DNA from: Chitinophagaceae bacterium
GTDB lineage: Bacteria; Bacteroidota; Bacteroidia; Chitinophagales; Chitinophagaceae
DNA length: 5,289 nucleotides
Reading direction: 5' to 3'
Assembly: GCA_947442905.1 (NCBI GenBank)
Contig: CANEWV010000146.1
Location: 1 to 5,289, forward strand
In this document: positions 1-5,289 of the stretch, in pieces
Layout: each line of letters begins with the position of its first letter
How positions within the stretch are numbered: the first letter of the stretch is position 1
The notes under the pieces: generated by a model
Seen by the model: the letters and a program-made list of their open reading frames with translations, nothing else
Databases searched by the model: none
What the model was told of the DNA's origin: nothing
Translations under genes and position numbers: made by a program

Positions 1-1
1 C

Positions 2-778
2 CGCTCTTATGGTGAATTTATTTCGGGAGGTAAACCAACAGTGCCTGTTTTAAATGATCATTTCTGCAAAGACTTTCAACCTTATAATTTAAATATCCCT
101 GACACCCTCAGGTTTAAAAGATGGCAAAAAGATTTTGATTCTTTACTTGCATTAGGTCAAGTGCCAAAATTTAATACCGTTCGTTTTGGAAATGACCACA
201 CAGAAGGAACAAGAATTGGAAGACCTACACCCTATGCACACGTTGCCGATAACGATTTAGCAGTGGGTTTATTTTTAGAACATTTGGCAAAGAGCCCTAT
301 CTGGAATGAATCGGCGGTATTTGTATTAGAGGACGATGCTCAAAATGGCGCAGATCATATAGATGCACATAGAAGTCCGGCATATGTATTTGGTGGATTT
401 GTAAAAAGAAATTTCATAGACCATACCCCTTATTCTACCAGTGGCATGCTTCGTACCATGGAACTTATTTTAGGCCTTCCTCCAATGTCGCAATATGATG
501 CAGCTGCAACACCTTTATGGCGCTGCTTTTCAAATACGCCTACCCCGTTTAATTACAAAGCTATTTTACCTTCTTATAATTTATTAGAAAAAAATACGGC
601 TTACAACGAGTGGCAAAAGAGATCAGAAAAATTAAATTTTGCAAAAGAAGATTCTAACAACGATCTAGAATTTAGTAAAATATTATGGCATGCCATTAAG
701 GGAAATGATATTCCGTTCCCTACTCCACGCCGTGCCGCATTTATTATTCCATCAGCGTCAGACAAAGACGACGATTAA
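2..778 (+). CDS. Phosphoesterase of the alkaline phosphatase superfamily (YncE/alkaline phosphatase bifunctional type), C-terminal part
   Basis: This is the 3' part of a gene that begins left of the window. The frame is open from base 2 and reads RSYGEF before the GTG at 41, so that GTG is an internal valine codon and not the start. About 258 residues are visible. Counting the valine at base 41 as residue 1, the family-typical blocks are FGNDHTEGT (49-57), PTPYAHVADNDLAVG (62-76), FVLEDDAQNGADHIDAHRS (94-112), the STSGMLRTMELILGLPPMSQYD stretch (132-153) and a following AAATPLW. The Asp and His residues of EDDAQNGADHIDAH are the likely metal ligands of the phosphatase fold. Related full-length proteins usually carry an N-terminal YncE-like beta-propeller and a signal peptide, which would lie outside the window. 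They are expected to be periplasmic or surface metal-dependent phosphoesterases. The substrate is unknown. The C-terminus ends in an acidic SDKDDD tail. The next gene starts 10 bases downstream on the same strand, which suggests an operon. Confidence 0.85.
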   Translation, partial: RSYGEFISGGKPTVPVLNDHFCKDFQPYNLNIPDTLRFKRWQKDFDSLLALGQVPKFNTVRFGNDHTEGTRIGRPTPYAHVADNDLAVGLFLEHLAKSPIWNESAVFVLEDDAQNGADHIDAHRSPAYVFGGFVKRNFIDHTPYSTSGMLRTMELILGLPPMSQYDAAATPLWRCFSNTPTPFNYKAILPSYNLLEKNTAYNEWQKRSEKLNFAKEDSNNDLEFSKILWHAIKGNDIPFPTPRRAAFIIPSASDKDDD

Positions 779-788
779 TTAAAATACT

Positions 789-866
789 ATGCATAAAAGA
801 ACTTTTTTAAAAGGGCTCACCCTAGCCGGCATGTCACTCCCATTTACTAAATTTTCGGCGGAGGCG
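789..866 (+). other. Predicted Tat-like signal peptide of the PLP enzyme
   Basis: Codons 1-26 encode a basic start (HKRTFLKGL), a moderately hydrophobic core (about residues 9-19) and an AEA site at 24-26. The motif K-R-T-F-L-K matches the Tat consensus (S/T)RRxFLK except that the first arginine is lysine. KR variants are known to be tolerated by some Tat systems, often with reduced efficiency. Export by Tat is inferred. Export by Sec, or anchoring by an uncleaved N-terminus, remains possible. Confidence 0.6.
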
Positions 867-2060
867 CATATTGCCAAATACCAACACTTGCCATTACATC
901 AAATTGCTGCCGATGAAGATTTTTGGGCAGCACTAAGGGCCGATTATGTGTTACAAGAAAAATATATCAATTTAGAAAGTGGGTATTATAATATTTTACC
1001 TCAAAAATTACTGAACAAATACATTGAGCATATTAAATACGTGAACAGTTTAGGGGCGTATTATATGAGGACCTTGCAGTATGAAAATAAAAAAAGAGTA
1101 GCCGCAAAACTTGCTACACTTGCAGGTTGCGACCCATCTGAAATTGTTATTACACGCAATACCACCGAATCATTAGATACCATCATTGCGGGCTTTAAAT
1201 GGCAGGCTGGCGACGAGGCCATTATGGCCGTGCAAGACTATGGCGCTATGCTGGATATGTTTAGAGAAGTTGCAGCCAGACATGGAGTGGTTAATAAAAT
1301 ACTCTCGGTACCCGTTAACCCGGGTTCCGACGAAGAAGTTGTAGCACTTTATAAAAATGCTATTACCCCAAAAACTAAACTGCTACTCGTATCGCACGTT
1401 ATTAATATTTCTGGACAGGTAATGCCTATTCGAAAAATTTGTGACATGGCCCACGAGCATGGTGTAAAAGTACTCGTAGATGGTGCGCACGCTTTTGCGC
1501 AACTCGTATATACCATACCAGATCTACATTGTGATTTTTACGGCGCTAGTTTACACAAATGGTTATCGAGCCCTCTGGGTGCCGGTATATTATATATAAG
1601 CAAAGAAAATCAGGATGCAGCGTGGCCTTTAATTGGACCTTCAAAATCTGAAGAAGTAGGCATTGCTAAATTTAACCACACGGGTACCCACCCTGTTGCC
1701 ACCGATTTAACCATCGAAGATTCGATAGAACATTATACACTTATTGGCCCAGCGCGCAAACAGGCTCGTCTTAAATTTTTACAACAATATTGGACTAAAC
1801 AAATTATGGATATGCCTGGCGTTGTGTACAACACCCCAAAACAGGATACTCGAATTCGTGCGATTGCCAATGTAGGGATTAAGGGCATGCCTCCTGCTAC
1901 ACTTGCTAAAACACTTTTTGAAAAGTACAAGATTTACACGGTAGGTATTGACACTGGTAATGTGGTGGGATGTAGAATCACCCCCAATGTGTTTACCACT
2001 ACAAATGAGTTGGACCAGCTTGTTGCTGCCATTAAAGAACTCGCTATTGCGGCTGAGTAA
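789..2060 (+). CDS. Class-V aminotransferase-fold PLP-dependent enzyme with Tat-like signal peptide
   Basis: A complete protein of 423 residues. It belongs to the fold-type I PLP enzymes of the class-V aminotransferase, cysteine desulfurase and isopenicillin N epimerase group. Visible landmarks are RNTTESLD (123-130, phosphate-binding turn), VDGAHAFAQ (230-238, where Asp231 should bind the pyridine nitrogen), SLHKWLSSPLGAG (254-266, with Lys257 as the predicted Schiff-base lysine), GTHPVATDLTIEDSI (299-313) and a C-terminal CRITPNVFTTTNELDQL stretch (395-411) whose Arg396 is in the place of a substrate-carboxylate binder. The N-terminus has KRTFLK (3-8), a short hydrophobic stretch and AEA (24-26) as a possible cleavage site, so the enzyme is probably exported already folded with its cofactor. 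The ATG at 789 is supported by this signal peptide and by the 10-base gap to the phosphoesterase. There is no clear Shine-Dalgarno sequence, which is usual for Bacteroidota. The reaction could be transamination, epimerisation or lyase chemistry; the sequence does not decide. Confidence 0.88.
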   Translation: MHKRTFLKGLTLAGMSLPFTKFSAEAHIAKYQHLPLHQIAADEDFWAALRADYVLQEKYINLESGYYNILPQKLLNKYIEHIKYVNSLGAYYMRTLQYENKKRVAAKLATLAGCDPSEIVITRNTTESLDTIIAGFKWQAGDEAIMAVQDYGAMLDMFREVAARHGVVNKILSVPVNPGSDEEVVALYKNAITPKTKLLLVSHVINISGQVMPIRKICDMAHEHGVKVLVDGAHAFAQLVYTIPDLHCDFYGASLHKWLSSPLGAGILYISKENQDAAWPLIGPSKSEEVGIAKFNHTGTHPVATDLTIEDSIEHYTLIGPARKQARLKFLQQYWTKQIMDMPGVVYNTPKQDTRIRAIANVGIKGMPPATLAKTLFEKYKIYTVGIDTGNVVGCRITPNVFTTTNELDQLVAAIKELAIAAE

Positions 2061-2063
2061 GGT

Positions 2064-2732
2064 TTATTTTTCGGTGGGGTTTCTTTTACCAGCCATCAGC
2101 TTTTCTACAGCAGTTTCTAAACGGATTTGTCTAGTCTCTGCTTTTTTAGCACCCTGAATCCAACTTAGGTATTCTTTTTGGTTGCTAATAGATAAAGAGG
2201 TGAAAAACTCTTTAGCTTCTTCGTGGTTGGTAAAAATTCTTTCCAAATCGACAGGTAAGGCAATCAAGCGCTTTTCAAAACCTGAACCGCTTTTAAGCTC
2301 GAGGCTTTTAACGTCAGAAAAACTGCGGTCTTTATTTGGGATTTGATCTGTTTTTTGGAAACGAATGGCACTCCATACGTGATCGAGTGTTACTTGACGT
2401 ACCGACTCGTAATCGTTTTTAGTAAGCACTTCCCAACTAGACTCTCTATTGAGGTCACTCACAATTTTACTAGTGGTTTTAGGGTAAGCGATCCATAATT
2501 TGGTTTCAGGCGTAATAGCTGGGAAAACCTCTTTTAGGATATTATTAAGCTGCTGCTGGCTAAGTGCAAATACCAATGCAAAATCTAATTTCTTAGTTCT
2601 TATTAATGGCGTTACGTTTTTAGCGAAGTTTACTTTTACAAATTGCTTTTCTACAGAAGAAGGAAGCCCTTGAATCAGGATATTCTTTTCGTCTTTTAAT
2701 TGAAGCTTTTCTAACAGCGGCTGATTGGACAT
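2064..2732 (-). CDS. YdeI/OmpD-associated family protein with DUF3052-like N-terminal domain
   Basis: A complete protein of 222 residues with two recognisable parts. Residues about 5-125 resemble DUF3052-type proteins: KLQLKDEKNILIQGLP near the start, LDFALVFALSQQQL (49-62), then LWIAYPKTTSKIVSDLNRESSW (79-100) and VTLDHVWSAIRF (114-125). After a charged linker, residues about 155-217 match the OmdA (YdeI/OmpD-associated) domain: LPVDLERIFTNHEEAKEFFTSL, then SISNQKEYLSWIQGAKKAETRQIRL and a closing AVEKLMAGKR. No signal peptide or membrane segment is seen, so it is probably cytoplasmic. The biochemical role of both domains is poorly defined; members are sometimes named bacteriocin-protection or YdeI proteins, and I assign no function. 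The ATG at 2732 follows a 79-base gap after plsY that holds a possible promoter. Its stop lies three bases from that of the convergent PLP-enzyme gene. Confidence 0.8.
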   Translation of the reverse strand: MSNQPLLEKLQLKDEKNILIQGLPSSVEKQFVKVNFAKNVTPLIRTKKLDFALVFALSQQQLNNILKEVFPAITPETKLWIAYPKTTSKIVSDLNRESSWEVLTKNDYESVRQVTLDHVWSAIRFQKTDQIPNKDRSFSDVKSLELKSGSGFEKRLIALPVDLERIFTNHEEAKEFFTSLSISNQKEYLSWIQGAKKAETRQIRLETAVEKLMAGKRNPTEK

Positions 2733-2765
2733 ACCTAAAAAATTAGGGATTAACTAAAAAGAGTG

Positions 2766-2773
2766 CGAAGGTA
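2766..2773 (-). promoter_or_regulatory. Possible Bacteroidota -7 promoter box for the YdeI-like gene
   Basis: Read on the minus strand, the sequence is TTTTTTGTACCTTCGCACTC. TACCTTCG matches the Bacteroidota -7 consensus TAnnTTTG with one mismatch, and the TACCTT(T)GCA context is common upstream of genes in this phylum. It lies 33 bases upstream of the ATG at 2732, which would give a short leader of roughly 25-30 bases. No clean -33 TTG is present at the expected distance, so the call is tentative. Confidence 0.4.
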
Positions 2774-2811
2774 CAAAAAATATAGGGTATTTAACGAAGA
2801 AATGTAGCAAA

Positions 2812-3471
2812 CTAGGCCTTATCGCCTGATTTTCTTTGCTTTCGGCGGTCTCGGTGACGTAAAATTGGAACCTTACTTTCGGTACCATTGATGATTCGGC
2901 CAATGTTTTTTTGGTGGGTTAATACCACCATGAGGGCTACCATCACCGCAAAAATTCGGTACAAGGTTTCTTGTTCCTTAAATACAAATAGTATAAATAC
3001 CATAAATGCGATCCCGGCAAGCATAGAACTTAGGGATACAAATCTGGTTAAAAAAAGTACAATTAAAAATACACCAATGCAACAGGCCGCTACAATAGGC
3101 TGAATGGCAACGGCCATACCTAGTAGCGTAGCCACCCCTTTCCCACCCTTAAAATTGGCCCATATAGGAAAGATATGACCAATAATGGAAGCCATACCTA
3201 AACCCAGCATAAAGTTGGTACGGTGTAACTCATTGGTTAAATAATGAGGAAGTAATAAATAAAGTGAAGTTGCAACCACGCCTTTAATAACATCTACGAG
3301 CATTACAAAGCTGCCCCATTTAGAACCTAATACTCTAAAAGTATTGGTAGCACCGGCGTTTCCGCTACCATATTCTCTAATATCTATGCCAAAAAAATAC
3401 TTGCTAACCCAAACAGCTGTTGGAATAGAACCTATCAGGTAAGCTAATATTATGAGCAAAAATTCATTCAT
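2812..3471 (-). CDS. plsY: Glycerol-3-phosphate acyltransferase PlsY
   Basis: PlsY is an integral inner-membrane enzyme that transfers an acyl group from acyl-phosphate (made by PlsX) to glycerol-3-phosphate, giving lysophosphatidic acid, the first committed step of phospholipid synthesis. All three family motifs are visible, numbered from the ATG at 3471: GSIPTAVW (14-21) with SGNAGATN (36-43) in motif 1; GHIFPIWANFKGGKGVAT (98-115) in motif 2, the glycine-rich acyl-phosphate loop; and THQKNIGRIINGTE (185-198) in motif 3. Several hydrophobic segments fit the multi-pass topology. The protein ends in a strongly basic RHRDRRKQRKSGDKA tail, likely cytoplasmic, so at 219 residues it is slightly longer than the E. 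coli enzyme (about 205). A GTG directly before the ATG would add one residue; I prefer the ATG. prmA lies 98 bases upstream on the same strand, and the YdeI-like gene follows 79 bases downstream. Confidence 0.95.
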   Translation of the reverse strand: MNEFLLIILAYLIGSIPTAVWVSKYFFGIDIREYGSGNAGATNTFRVLGSKWGSFVMLVDVIKGVVATSLYLLLPHYLTNELHRTNFMLGLGMASIIGHIFPIWANFKGGKGVATLLGMAVAIQPIVAACCIGVFLIVLFLTRFVSLSSMLAGIAFMVFILFVFKEQETLYRIFAVMVALMVVLTHQKNIGRIINGTESKVPILRHRDRRKQRKSGDKA

Positions 3472-3569
3472 CACTGTACATTTTAAGTTGAGTTCTAGAA
3501 CGATTATTTTTAAAATTAATGATTAATTAATAAACCGTTGAATAACGTCTAACGTTTGAGCCACTATGT
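3472..3569 (-). other. AT-rich intergenic region between prmA and plsY
   Basis: These 98 bases hold no plausible gene and no terminator hairpin with a T-run. They contain a 10-base perfect palindrome, GTTCTAGAAC (3492-3501), ending 21 bases before the plsY ATG, and a short inverted repeat, AACGT-CTA-ACGTT (3544-3556). The middle is an AT-rich stretch built from ATTAAT units. On the minus strand TAATTTTA resembles TAnnTTTG with one mismatch, but no -33 element supports it. A plsY promoter may lie here, or plsY may be read through from prmA. Confidence 0.3.
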
Positions 3570-4397
3570 TTAAACACTGTAATGCAGCGCAATCCAGTTA
3601 TTTCTTGTCCTCGTTTCTTGGTGTTTCCAGCCAAGAGCCGCACAAGCAGCTTCAATTTCAGGTTCATCTTCTATGAGTAAGCCACTGAGTAAAACAACAC
3701 CCCCTGGCACTGTCGCTTCTGCCAAAAAGGCTAAGTTGTCAAGTATAATATTCTTGTTAATATTGGCAATAATGATATTAAACTTTTTATTTAAGTTAGC
3801 ATCATTAACCTTTTCTATTTCAATGGATTGTGTGTTATTAACTATAATATTTTCTGAAGCGTTTTCGATACACCAATCGTCATTATCCACCCCTAAAACA
3901 TAGCTAGCACCAAGCTTATGCGCAAGTATCGCAAGCAGTCCTGTACCCGTTCCAAAGTCAAAAACGGACTGACCTTTAAAGTTTATCCCCCGCATCAGCT
4001 GCATCACCGAATACGTGGTACCGTGGTGACCCGTACCAAAACTCATTTTAGGCGTGATAACAATATCATGCTCCACCTGATTATTAAAAGGCTCATGAAA
4101 ATTTGCACGGACCCCAACAAAATCATCCACCAGCACCGGTTCAAAATTGGATTCCCAGAGCGCGTTCCAGTTTTGCTTATCAATGGCATTGCTGCTATAG
4201 GTAGCGCCATGCTGGGCTGCCAAATCCGCTAACCCAGCCGTCACCTCCATATCAAACTTAGCCGAATCTATATAGCTAAAAAGGCCAGTTTCTGTTTCTT
4301 CAAAGCCATCAAAACCCAAAACCGCTAACTCTGCAATCATCATATCCTTAACGGCTTCATCCGTAACTTCTATAGAAACCTGTATGGTTGTACTCAT
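3570..4397 (-). CDS. prmA: Ribosomal protein L11 methyltransferase PrmA
   Basis: PrmA is a cytoplasmic S-adenosylmethionine-dependent enzyme that trimethylates amino groups of ribosomal protein L11. The 275-residue product has the two expected parts. The N-terminal substrate-recognition domain (about 1-70) contains LAVLGFDGFEE and is followed by a linker with the characteristic NWNALWESNFEPV (76-88). The Rossmann-type methyltransferase domain has PKMSFGTGHHGTT (116-128), SAM motif I VFDFGTGTGLLAILA (145-159), an acidic VDNDD end of strand 2 (170-174) and IIIANINKNI (208-217), the family's catalytic-site loop. The length is close to that of other Bacteroidota PrmA proteins and nothing appears broken. 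The ATG at 4395-4397 gives a normal N-terminus. It lies downstream of pnp on the same strand but is separated from it by a strong terminator, so it probably has its own promoter, which I could not recognise. Confidence 0.95.
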   Translation of the reverse strand: MSTTIQVSIEVTDEAVKDMMIAELAVLGFDGFEETETGLFSYIDSAKFDMEVTAGLADLAAQHGATYSSNAIDKQNWNALWESNFEPVLVDDFVGVRANFHEPFNNQVEHDIVITPKMSFGTGHHGTTYSVMQLMRGINFKGQSVFDFGTGTGLLAILAHKLGASYVLGVDNDDWCIENASENIIVNNTQSIEIEKVNDANLNKKFNIIIANINKNIILDNLAFLAEATVPGGVVLLSGLLIEDEPEIEAACAALGWKHQETRTRNNWIALHYSV

Positions 4398-4430
4398 ATT
4401 ATCCTATTATTTACAAGGGGCTAAAAATAA

Positions 4431-4457
4431 AAAGGCCCGTTTTTAAAACGGGCCTTT
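4431..4457 (-). terminator. Intrinsic terminator downstream of pnp
   Basis: A perfect 13-bp inverted repeat has left arm 4431-4443, one central base, and right arm 4445-4457, with GGCCCG/CGGGCC as the GC core. On the minus strand the hairpin is followed by a T-rich tract (TTTTTATTTTTAG, counting the last stem bases), the classical arrangement for Rho-independent termination. It starts 27 bases after the pnp stop and ends 33 bases before the prmA start, so it closes the pnp transcript. On the plus strand only the three T of the stem follow the GC core, so it should act mainly in one direction. Confidence 0.88.
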
Positions 4458-4484
4458 GAATCTATTATTGTACATACCTAAAGC

Positions 4485-5289
4485 TTATTCAGCTCCTGGT
4501 CTTGGTATTAAGGCCTTGTGGCTTAACTTAAATTTACCTGTTTTAGGATCTAAGCCTACCAACTTAACTTTCACCATGTCACCTTCATTAAAGATGCCAT
4601 CCATGGTTTCTAGGCGCGACCAGCTAATTTCAGAGATATGCAATAAACCTTGTTTGCCAGGCATGAATTCGATAAATGCACCAAATTCTTTAATGCCTTT
4701 AACAGGACCTTCATACACATCACCTACTTCAGGAACAGCAGTGATACCTTTTACCCATGCTAATGCTTTTTCTAGACCTGCTTTTTCAGAACAGAAAATG
4801 CTTACATGACCGGTGTTACCAACTTCTTCAATATTGATAGTGGTACCTGTTTCACGTTGAATTTCTTGAATCACTTTACCACCTGGTCCGATTACAGCAC
4901 CGATAAATTCTTTATCGATTACTAGTTTAACCATGCGAGGCGCATGTGGCTTCACTTCTGGTCTGTGCGCTGGCATACATTCGTACATCGCATCTAAGAT
5001 ATGTAAACGACCTGTACGCGCTTGAGCCAAAGCTTCACGCATAATGTCCATACTTAAACCGTCTACTTTAATATCCATTTGCACGCCACAAATACCATCA
5101 CGAGTACCTGTAACTTTAAAGTCCATATCACCTAAATGATCTTCATCACCTAAGATATCTGTTAAGATCGCGTATTTACCATCTTCTCTAGAAATTAAGC
5201 CCATTGCAACACCACTCACGTGCTTAGGTACAGGAACACCCGCATCCATAAGCGCCAATGAACCCGCACAAACAGTTGCCATTGAAGAC
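4485..5289 (-). CDS. pnp: Polynucleotide phosphorylase (PNPase), C-terminal part
   Basis: PNPase is a trimeric cytoplasmic 3'-5' exoribonuclease that uses phosphate to degrade RNA to nucleoside diphosphates, and can also run in reverse. Only the last 267 or so residues are in the window. The frame is still open at the right edge and reads [19 protein letters not shown], an internal family sequence, so the ATG at 5280-5282 is not the start; a complete enzyme is about 700 residues. Visible parts, counted from that Met, are the end of the second RNase PH domain with [14 protein letters not shown] (42-55), whose Asp46 and Asp52 correspond to E. coli catalytic-site Asp486 and Asp492. A KH domain carries the IGPGGK loop (131-136), and an S1 RNA-binding domain covers about 186-256. 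The protein stops soon after S1 ([12 protein letters not shown]) and has no long tail like the RNase E-binding extensions of some proteobacterial enzymes. A terminator follows directly. Confidence 0.97.
   Translation of the reverse strand, partial: SSMATVCAGSLALMDAGVPVPKHVSGVAMGLISREDGKYAILTDILGDEDHLGDMDFKVTGTRDGICGVQMDIKVDGLSMDIMREALAQARTGRLHILDAMYECMPAHRPEVKPHAPRMVKLVIDKEFIGAVIGPGGKVIQEIQRETGTTINIEEVGNTGHVSIFCSEKAGLEKALAWVKGITAVPEVGDVYEGPVKGIKEFGAFIEFMPGKQGLLHISEISWSRLETMDGIFNEGDMVKVKLVGLDPKTGKFKLSHKALIPRPGAE

Noticed and set aside
41..43. GTG at 41 as the start of the phosphoesterase
   Set aside because: The frame is open upstream to the window edge and encodes RSYGEF, a family-typical sequence, and the family is much longer than 245 residues. 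The gene is cut by the window, not short.
1733..1930. Open frames overlapping the PLP enzyme, plsY, prmA and pnp on opposite or shifted frames
   Set aside because: They lie inside well-supported genes, have no recognisable domains, and their composition looks like out-of-frame translation.
2..2060. Phosphonate degradation pair (alkaline-phosphatase-type hydrolase plus AEP transaminase)
   Set aside because: The PLP enzyme shows no feature that singles out PhnW, it appears exported, and the phosphoesterase belongs to the YncE-linked type and not to phosphonoacetate hydrolases.
2051..2094. Imperfect inverted repeat (GGCTG-A-GTAA / TTACCAGCC) across the convergent stop codons as a bidirectional terminator
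   Set aside because: The arms have a bulged base and a 25-base loop, and no T-run follows on either strand, so it does not look like an intrinsic terminator.
3472..3474. GTG at 3474 as the plsY start
   Set aside because: An ATG follows immediately and gives the usual MNEF-type N-terminus. The difference is one residue and cannot be settled from sequence alone.
3492..3501. Palindrome GTTCTAGAAC upstream of plsY as an operator
   Set aside because: A 10-base palindrome is expected by chance a few times in a window of this size, and there is no second copy or known matching regulator.
5280..5282. ATG at 5282 as the start of pnp
   Set aside because: SSMATVC is an internal PNPase sequence in the second RNase PH domain, and the frame remains open to the window edge.

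Overview
The window looks like chromosomal DNA from a member of the Bacteroidota. The DNA is AT-rich, start codons lack clear Shine-Dalgarno sequences, one intergenic region carries a near match to the Bacteroidota -7 promoter box, and the protein types fit: a YncE/alkaline-phosphatase-type phosphoesterase, a YdeI/OmpD-associated protein with a DUF3052-like front half, and PlsY without PlsX nearby. A Sphingobacteriia- or Chitinophagia-like lineage is a guess that the sequence alone cannot settle.

Left part, plus strand (bases 2-2060): the C-terminal part of a large phosphoesterase of the alkaline phosphatase superfamily runs in from the left edge. Ten bases after its stop begins a class-V aminotransferase-fold PLP enzyme with a Tat-like signal peptide. 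The two are probably co-transcribed and both probably act outside the cytoplasm, but no substrate can be named.

Right part, minus strand (bases 2064-5289), in transcription order: the C-terminal part of pnp (polynucleotide phosphorylase), a strong intrinsic terminator, prmA (ribosomal protein L11 methyltransferase), plsY (glycerol-3-phosphate acyltransferase) and a two-domain YdeI/OmpD-associated protein. This last gene converges on the aminotransferase gene with only three bases between the stop codons. pnp, prmA and plsY are housekeeping genes for RNA decay, ribosome modification and phospholipid synthesis. Their adjacency looks like ordinary chromosomal order, not a dedicated pathway.

No gap exceeds 100 bases. 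I found no tRNA or rRNA gene, CRISPR array, insertion sequence, phage gene or defence system, and nothing that amounts to a new biological system. The points most worth a second look are the exported PLP enzyme paired with a phosphoesterase, its KR (not RR) signal motif, and the fused DUF3052-like/OmdA protein.
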